DNA of 16,347 bases, from contig JAXIUW010004453.1 in the NCBI GenBank assembly GCA_035591015.1, positions 1 to 16,347 on the forward strand, given 5' to 3'. Shown piece after piece: positions 7,351 through 13,774 of the stretch. How positions within the stretch are numbered: the first letter of the stretch is position 1; every line of letters begins with the position of its first letter. The stretch comes from Cephalothrix simula (lineage: Eukaryota; Nemertea; Palaeonemertea; Archinemertea; Cephalotrichidae). Both the position numbers and the translations under genes were made by a program. The notes beneath the pieces are model-generated. The model was not told the DNA's origin and did not search any database. It saw only the letters and a program-made list of their open reading frames with translations.

Positions 7351-8269
7351 TTGTACAGAAAAATTGTAGGAGGAGCAGGCCCTCTTGATACCTCGAAATC
7401 TCATAGAAACATATGAAACTTATACATTTTTGGAAAGGTCTTGGAATAAGGAATTGTGAGATTATGTTTATGAACATTTATGACAAACTGTGGCGGACCT
7501 AGCGGCGAAAATATGATTTCGCCTTCTGATTACAGCAAAAGTGGTAGCAGATGGGAAAATGGTTGGTAGAAATGAACTCGCCGTACAATGTATAGTTAAG
7601 GAGGGTTCTGATCAGGAAAATAACCCTATGACGTTATAGACATCATTTTTATGACGTCATATCGATGTAAATATAAATTTTCCTCGGAAATAGGTCATGT
7701 TACAAATCAAAATGAAGCTAGTAATGTATTTGAGTAAACATAGATCAGTTTCAAAAACCCTGGTTTGAATTTTTGCCTTGAAATAACTAAAATTAATTTT
7801 TAACTTTTTTTATTCTCCACTAGGGCGCTAACTTAAACCAGGTGTTCGAAAACTAATACTTTTTCATTTAAATAGTTTGCCTACATCACTAGTTCCATTT
7901 GGATATGTAACACAACCAATTTTAATTAAGATAAAAAATTATACTAACATCGATATGACGTCATCAAAATGGCGTCTATGACGTCATGGGGTGTTACTTT
8001 TGTGATCAAAATGACCCCCATTAAATATAAATGGTAGGGCAAGTTAATTTCTACCAACCATTTTACCCCTCTGCTACCAAATTCATATTTTCGCCGCTAG
8101 GGGCGCCACAATTGGTCGAAATTAACGTTATGTCGCATTCCTTCTTCCAAGACCTTTACAAAAATGTATAGGTTTCCTAAGTAATATATACATGTACTTA
8201 CTTACTTCCTATGTTTTTATTAGCTTTCGTAAGGGTGTAAGGGGTGTATGTACAATTTTTCCGTACAGT
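7351..8269. mobile_element. Large (~0.92 kb) foldback element with CRE-like motifs
   Basis: The ends TTGTACAGAAAAATTGTA (7351) and TACAATTTTTCCGTACAG (8251) are inverted repeats. Long inner arms also pair: TGGAAAGGTCTTGGAA with TTCCAAGACCTTT, AGCGGCGAAAATATGA with TCATATTTTCGCCGCTA, and AAAATGGTTGGTAGAAAT with its complement. Three perfect TGACGTCA sites (7652-7659, 7956-7963, 7979-7986) and one near match lie in the arms. No open frame suggests a transposase, so it is probably non-autonomous. The motif TACATTTTTGGAAAG is shared with the elements at 9761 and 11764. Confidence 0.8.
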
Positions 8270-8735
8270 TGTGTACTAGCTGTTTTTGAAGCGAAGTTCT
8301 CATGATACATTACCTTGCTACTCATAATGTACATAGACATTTTGATCTGGTTTAACCAGGCTTGTTATGTTCTAAAAGATGTCTAAATTATGTTAATTAA
8401 TGTGTTACAAAATGTTATTCGTGCTCGTTAGATCTTTGTAGCGTAGAAGGCAATGTGCACCCTGCTCAGTGTTATTTTATAAAAATATTTTTTAACTCAA
8501 AAAAGTTTATTTATCTGAAAATAATACCCAAAACGGGTTTTCTCAGACCGTTGGGTTATAAGTAAAAAGACCATAAAGTTTAGCAGTATTATTTTCTTTT
8601 TATGTTAAGCATAGGTTGGACTCCCACGTCATCCCTTTCAAAGATATTTATTTCAAAACATTAAAATAAAATGCTAATTTCCATGCAAGATCGGTTTTGA
8701 AACTACATGTATGTATATCAGTACAAATAATAACT
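8270..8735. other. Intergenic sequence without recognisable features
   Basis: AT-rich DNA with no supported gene or long repeat on either strand. A few TACATGTA-type short palindromes occur, as throughout the window. Confidence 0.5.
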
Positions 8736-8739
8736 GATA

Positions 8740-8815
8740 AAATAGACGTAACCTGACTATTTTGATTGCAAGTCTGTGAAAATAGACAGATTACGTCTGT
8801 TTTCACTGTAGTTTT
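8740..8815. repeat. Third, degenerate copy of the ~40-bp palindromic unit
   Basis: CTATTTTGATTGCAAGTCTGTGAAAATAGAC and TACGTCTGTTTTCACTGTAG-like segments match the units at 5943-6235 and 7160-7320. Here AATAGACGTAA and ACGTCTGTTTT stretches are inverted relative to each other. About two units remain. Confidence 0.5.
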
Positions 8816-8918
8816 GAAAATTTGGCTTAATTTTAAACCGATTATACAATGTACATAACTAAAACATTCATGTTTGGAAATTTATTTTTGTAGCTCATGT
8901 TTCATTTAGTCTTCCAAA

Positions 8919-9010
8919 AATAATATTTTAGAGTCAATTACAAAAAAGGTTTCAAAAATTTATAAATGGCAAACATTTTTGGGTAAACATTTGACTCTAA
9001 ATATTATTAC
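8919..9010. repeat. Short inverted-repeat element (TAGAGTCAA ends)
   Basis: AATAATATTTTAGAGTCAA near 8919-8937 and TTGACTCTAAATATTATTAC at 8991-9010 form a stem of about 18 pairs around a 50-base AT-rich interior. It resembles a very small MITE. Confidence 0.55.
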
Positions 9011-9338
9011 ATGTACAATCATTAAAATAACCCACCGTTTTGCGTTATTATGTGACCTTACCAAAATGTCGCTTATGTATTTAAAATGTCTGTTATTTGA
9101 GGTCCGATGATTGAGGACTCATTTGTTGATTTATTTTTTATTTTTTCAAATGTTTTCTATTATTATTAAATTGTTTATTTGTAATTGTTTGCATGAAGTT
9201 TAGGTTGTTGTATACATGATTTTATGACTGTTAAAAATTTTTTCGATCAAATCATGTGCAGTTTACTTTTAACGAGCTCTTCTTTTGGTTTTGTGATCAA
9301 ATTTCCATTTAAAAAGTTTTAAAAAATTGTTACTTTGA
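9011..9338. other. AT-rich intergenic sequence, nothing recognised
   Basis: No gene, tandem repeat or long inverted repeat is visible on either strand. Confidence 0.5.
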
Positions 9339-9657
9339 TGTGGCAGGGATGATTTGTAAGAGGTCAGAGGCATTCATTGTTGTAGGGGACAAGGGACACA
9401 TTCATCCCTAGGCTTCTTTCGTCAACACTATACAAAGTACACAGGCAGCATCCCTTTTTCACACCGGTGTGAAAGGGGTGTCTATCCAGCAGGTTGTCTG
9501 TCCCGGCTGTATACTTTGTATACAGCTGTATACCTTGTATATTGACGACGAAAGAAGCCCAGGATGATGTCCCCTCTAGTGATGAATTTCCTCCCTCAAT
9601 GTATGATATGTTACACAAAGAGGACAAAAATCCCTACGGACAATGATCCCTGCCACA
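9339..9657. mobile_element. Foldback element with TGTGGCAGGGAT ends
   Basis: TGTGGCAGGGAT at 9339-9350 and ATCCCTGCCACA at 9646-9657 are perfect 12-bp terminal inverted repeats of a 319-bp element. Inner arms also pair: GGGGACA, GGCTTCTTTCGTC and ACAAAGTA-type segments at 9386-9450 have inverted partners at 9495-9575. An 87-codon antisense frame inside it is a by-product of the repeat. A diverged relative lies at 3673-3731 and its CTTCTTTCGTC motif recurs near 4155 and 12791. Confidence 0.7.
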
Positions 9658-9760
9658 CCGGTACCTGAAATTAGTCAAACATTTGTTTAAAAAACTTACG
9701 TTAACGAAAATTTTAGCATGTTTTAACATCTTACCATCCATATTAAGAATTTATGTTAAA

Positions 9761-10144
9761 ACTCAAATTGATTGAAAAATTCGATGCGGCACCGAAAAAC
9801 GGAAAAAATTTCGCCCCCTAGACGGGGCCATTCAGTACCCTAACGCTATACATTTTTGGAAAGATAATGAAAAGTTACACGCCATGGTGTGCTTTTTAAA
9901 TTTCTTGCCCCACCTGGTAGGGAGTGGTGGTGCATAATGTGCTAAAAGTCGAAAATACAGTTAGTCAAACTTTTAGTGGTCGGATATTAAGGGGGCACCC
10001 CGAATCGTTCAGTTTAGACCAAAACGTGGGACTTTTTGCTCCCACATTTTGCTCCACCACTCCCCATCATTTTAGCAAAATTAAATCGCCCCTTTTGAAA
10101 ATAAACACTTTTTGTATCTCAATTTTTCCGTTTTTTGTGTATGT
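9761..10144. mobile_element. Foldback element, ATTTGTGT-end family, copy 1
   Basis: The left end ACTCAAATTGATTGAAAAAT and right end AATTTTTCCGTTTTTTGTGT are diverged inverted repeats matching the ends at 11764 and 12467. The left arm carries the family core: CTATACATTTTTGGAAAG, AATGAAAAGTTACAC, CCATGGTGTG and CCACCTGGTAGGGAGTGGTGG. The right arm is shortened but keeps CCACCACTCCCCATC (about 10052). No coding potential. Confidence 0.65.
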
Positions 10145-10484
10145 ATTCAAAAAATATTAGCCTACTTTTTTTTTAATTTAATAAAAATAAATCAAAACTG
10201 CTCGATAATTAATTAATAATTAATTAATTCAACTTTGTTAACCTACCTAATCATAATTGATTGTATTAAAGGCTTCTTTCTGAGCAATAATTTTGTTATA
10301 TATATATAATGGTTGCATTTTCCTCACTTATGTGAACTAACTTGTTTTTTATTATTAGTGTATTTTATTGAAAATAATTTTTGAAAAGATGTTATTTGGT
10401 TAAGATGTGAACCATAATTGTATAAATATGCTTTAATACATCATATTGCAAAATAAGTAGTTTAACTGATAATTTTGAGGAATA
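10145..10484. other. Very AT-rich intergenic stretch
   Basis: It contains AATTAATTAATAATTAATTAA-like simple sequence near 10205-10230 and a short (TA)n run near 10298-10308. No gene or structured element is seen. Confidence 0.5.
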
Positions 10485-10982
10485 CAGGGGGGTTCATGGA
10501 TAGAATTGGCATACACGGACATGGTGTAAAACTCATCGGAAATTGGCCATCCTCAAGAATCCCCCCCCTCCAATTACGGGGTCCCAAAGCCCAAAATAAA
10601 AATTTTGTCCTCTATAATTTCAATTTTTCCCCTTTTTCTCGTTTTCAAGCACCTCACCCCTTTTTATCCAAAAAATTTCAATTTTTTCCAAAAAATTTCA
10701 ATTTTTCCAAAATATTTCAAAAATGTTCAATTTTCAATTTTTTCCAACATGCAACCTAAAGTTTTTCAAATTACAATCTTAGACACTTTTAAACGGGTTA
10801 TAAATGCCTAAAGGCATCAATCAATTAATGTGGAACTTAATGCTTAGAATAAACAAAAATCTGGAAAAAGCTCTTTAGAACACGAAAAATTTCGGTAAAA
10901 TAGAAATTTACCAGGGGTGGGGTTTCGGCATTATACTATCCGTGTATGTACATGTATGTCATTTTTTTCCATGGCCCCCTAA
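10485..10982. mobile_element. Element with CAGGGGG-CATGGA ends and internal short tandem repeats
   Basis: CAGGGGGGTTCATGGA at 10485-10500 and TCCATGGCCCCCTAA at 10968-10982 are approximate inverted ends, followed inward by CATACACGGACATG and CCGTGTATGTACATG blocks. The interior at 10620-10750 is a run of TTTCAATTTTTTCCAAAAAA-like short tandem repeats. Its right part matches 1-157, so at least two copies exist in the window. The 68-94 codon frames across it are low-complexity artefacts. Confidence 0.5.
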
Positions 10983-11763
10983 GAATGATAGATGTTGCTA
11001 CGGTTTGCTGCCCACGGCAATTAATGATCATTAATTTTGATTGCCAATTAATCGGTATTGATGTAATTAATTATGAACCAAAACGCATGATCGATTGCCC
11101 GTTACTAGTTTAAAGAGATCTTTAATTTGTCCTTGTTTGAGGTCAGTTTAATGAAACATATTAATATCTTGTTGACGTAAATTGATGAATTGCTCAAACT
11201 GCCAGAGCTTGTCGAACTTTTTGATCACAACACTATATGAATGTACATGTACAAGTCGTGTTTTGAAAATTGGCGTGTAAGTGAACAAGAATTTGGAGTT
11301 TTTGGTGAGTTTACAATTTGTTTATTTTTTAGGTTCTGAATCTTTGTTACTGTTTACCAACTAATATGATCCCAGAATGATTTGATATTTTAGATTTGGT
11401 TTTCTTTTCTCAAATATATTTTATAATTATCATCTTTTGGCATACATAAAAAAGTGTAACAGGAGCGGTATGAAATAAATTCTATCTACAAAGTCATCAT
11501 TTTGGAGAAAAAAGTTTCAAACCAAACCTCGCAATTGCAAATCAGAAGCGTCAATACAAATTATTCATTCAAGAAATAATCAAATTGACGAGTTTGTGTT
11601 TCATGAAAAATAAGTAAAAAAAAAACCGAAATCCCAACTTCCTGTTTGATAAAAAGCACAACATGAAAGGAAAATCATTCAACTGGATGGTAGTTAAACA
11701 AGTCAATTCAATTTTTATTTCAATTTTTGTAAATAAAATTTTAATTTAACTTAAATTCATAAT
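10983..11763. other. Intergenic sequence with TAATTA-type motifs, no gene
   Basis: A 16-bp perfect palindrome, ATTAATGATCATTAAT, is at 11020-11035, followed by several ATTAAT, TAATTA and ATCGAT motifs up to about 11095. Such motifs can bind homeodomain-class factors but are also expected in AT-rich DNA. The rest, to 11763, shows no recognisable element or exon. Confidence 0.4.
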
Positions 11764-12467
11764 ACACTAATGAATGGAAAAATTGGGTAACACCGTAAAC
11801 ATTTCGAGCCCCCTCGTCAAACCTGAACTCCTTAATCCTTTGGAAAGAGCATGAAAAGTTACACACCATGGGGTGGTTTTTAAATGTTTAACCCCACCTT
11901 GTGGGGAGTGGTGGCACAAAATATGCAAAAAATTCGAAAATAGACTAAGTCCCACTTTTAGGGGTTGGATGTTAAGGGAACACCCGAATCGCTCGGGTTA
12001 GACCAGAAGTAGCTACAATAGGTTGTTTGGCATATCAAGCATACTTAATGACCCAAATACCGGGCTCCTGGGTGCAAAATTGTCATCTCTGGATTAATTT
12101 ATTTCAAGGCTCATATGGACCTTTGACCCCTACGGGTCACCTGATATTATTAGGAACCCAAGATTTGCGTCATTTAGTATGCTTGATATTCCAAACAACC
12201 TATTGTTTCGGTCTAACCGGAACGATTCGGGGTGTTCCCTTAACATCCGATCACTGATTTTGTCTATTTTTTTGCACATTTTGCACCAACAATCCCCACC
12301 AGGTGGAGCTAAAAATTAAAAACCCTCCCATGGTGTGTAACTTTTCATGCTCTTTCCAAAAATGTATAGGGTTAAGGGTTCTGATGCCCCTTCTAAGAGA
12401 TCTCGACGGAAGGCAAAATTTTTACATTTCACGGAGCCTCATCCGATTTTTCCATCTATTTGTGTAC
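11764..12467. mobile_element. Foldback element, ATTTGTGT-end family, copy 2 (best preserved)
   Basis: A ~704-bp imperfect palindrome centred near 12110. Terminal repeats are ACACTAATGAATGGAAAAAT on the left and ATTTTTCCATCTATTTGTGT on the right. Paired inner blocks include TGGAAAGAGCATGAAAAGTT with its complement, GGATGTTAAGGGAACACCC with GGGTGTTCCCTTAACATCC, and AATAGGTTGTTTGGCATATC with its complement. Arms are about 300 bases. No transposase is encoded, so this is likely non-autonomous. Arm identity is higher toward the centre, where a distinct inner palindrome starts. Confidence 0.8.
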
Positions 12468-12945
12468 TTTCTATACAGTGGAAGGATTTTCCTTTCGTTG
12501 GTATTTCAGTAATACTTTTTACTTATTTTTCAAGAAACACATACTCATGACCTGTCATGACTGGTAAGTTAAATTTAATAATTTTTTGAATGAATATTGT
12601 GTATTTATTGCAATTGTGAAGTTTTGTTTGAATTTCTTTTTTCCAAAAATTACGACTTTGTAGACAGAATTTTATTCAAACTTTTATTCATGCCGCTCTT
12701 TAGTGGTTGTAGAGCTATGCGACCGGCTTGAATACAAAACATATACTTCGTAAGGACACCAATCCCTACCCCGGTCACCTATAGCACTGACTTCTTTCGT
12801 GTTGCCTACACAAAATATATAGAAAGGTCAAGGTCAAATTGGGGTGATTTTATCATCCTACGACCACATGGTGTGGGGAGTGCTGGCGCAAAAATGTGCA
12901 TAATATTTTTGCTTCGTTTATAAAATTACCAAAAATTATGCAAAT
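12468..12945. other. Intergenic sequence with repeat fragments
   Basis: Two fragments stand out. CCACATGGTGTGGGGAGTGC followed by GGCGCAAAAATGTGCATAAT (12862-12903) matches the arm core of the foldback family. GACTTCTTTCGTGTTGCC (12789-12806) resembles the 9339-9657 family. On the minus strand 12689-12725 has a D-arm-like GCTC-loop-GAGC, too short and degenerate to call a tRNA. No gene is supported. Confidence 0.4.
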
Positions 12946-13050
12946 GAACGTCCTTTCCATTTCACGCTTAACAATGTGACTCGAGGACGTCCTTTCACAC
13001 TTAACACTGTGACTCGTGGACGTCCTTTCACACTTAAAAATGTGACTCGT
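12946..13050. repeat. 33-bp minisatellite, about three units
   Basis: Units start at 12946 (39 bases, with a 6-base insertion), 12985 and 13018 (33 bases each). The consensus begins GGACGTCCTTTCACACTTAA and ends TGTGACTCGT. The two later units differ at only two positions. As 33 is a multiple of three, the minus strand stays open and encodes an 11-residue repeat (TSTSH-x2-KCER), but no homology or splice context supports a protein. Confidence 0.75.
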
Positions 13051-13140
13051 GGAAGATCCGTGTTCGGAGAAAGTGCACAAAAAATTTAGTGCATTGGAGA
13101 ATGGAGAGTTAGTACTTGAGATTTTAGTACATCTTCAAAT

Positions 13141-13636
13141 ACTACATAAATGGATGTAAAAATTGGTTTAGGCATGGCTTTGTGTTAGTAACCGCCACCC
13201 CCGTCTGTTTCTCATATTAGGGTAACCTATGTATCATTGGAAAGGGCATGCAAAATGAGGAACCAAGATTGTACACCTAGTGGGGCCGCCATTTTCCACC
13301 ACGTGGTGGCAGGGTCATAATACTACCACCATAAAACTGCATTTTACAATATTCCCTTTCCATCGATGAATAATTTATGGGGGTTTCTATTATCCTGTTT
13401 TCCAAAAAATTCATAATTTGATTATTTTCGATAGTTTTTTCGCACCTTTACCGACACCACCACCCTCCACCAGGTGGTGGTAGGGACATGAAATTACAAT
13501 CTTACTTCCTCACTTTGCATGCCCTTTCCAATAATTTATAGGTTATGGGGGTTCCTATGCCCTCATATGAGAAACCGGAGGGGGTGTAGCTAACACCAAG
13601 TCATGCCTCAACCAATTTTTCCATCCATTTGTGTAT
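13141..13636. mobile_element. Foldback element, ATTTGTGT-end family, copy 3
   Basis: A ~496-bp palindrome. The left end ACATAAATGGATGTAAAAAT pairs with the right end TTTTTCCATCCATTTGTGTA. Inner arm blocks GGCATG-CTT-GTGTTAG, TTTCTCATAT, CATTGGAAAGGGCATGCAAA and CCACC-x-GGTGG motifs occur in both arms in mirrored order. It ends ~140 bases before the transporter start codon, so it is close enough to affect that gene's 5' region. Confidence 0.8.
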
Positions 13637-13768
13637 AAATATTTTCTCCCATGAACTAAAATGTTCTTTTATAATTTTTTGTACTATTTTCCTGTTTAGG
13701 TGCACGCAAGCACAGGGAGTATAACTATTTCTTGAGGTTTGTTAAAGATTAACTATGTGTCTCATTAC

Positions 13769-13774
13769 AGGATC
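13769..13774 (+). promoter_or_regulatory. Possible 3' splice site just before the transporter start codon
   Basis: TGTCTCATTACAG ends at 13770, four bases before GATC|ATG at 13775, in a good start context (ATCATGG). A 5' untranslated exon spliced to this site is plausible, as the upstream 140 bases lack an obvious promoter. The branch point and donor were not identified. Confidence 0.35.

Noticed and set aside
9364-9627. 87-codon minus-strand frame
   Set aside because: It lies wholly inside a 319-bp inverted-repeat element and shows no protein family features.
10475-10811. Phe/Lys-rich open frames of 94 and 68 codons
   Set aside because: Their composition comes from TTTCAATTTTTTCC-type tandem repeats within a mobile element.
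12689-12725. Second tRNA-like head on the minus strand
   Set aside because: Only a D-arm-like GCTC...GAGC pairing is present, with no B box at the right distance.
6409-13770. Autonomous transposase for the foldback elements
   Set aside because: All six frames in the region are short and none shows catalytic-domain motifs, so any transposase must act from elsewhere.
13739-13774. Upstream in-frame extension of the transporter beginning at a TTG codon
   Set aside because: There is no ATG before 13775 in this frame. The extension crosses a likely splice acceptor at 13769-13770, and 13775 has a good start context.
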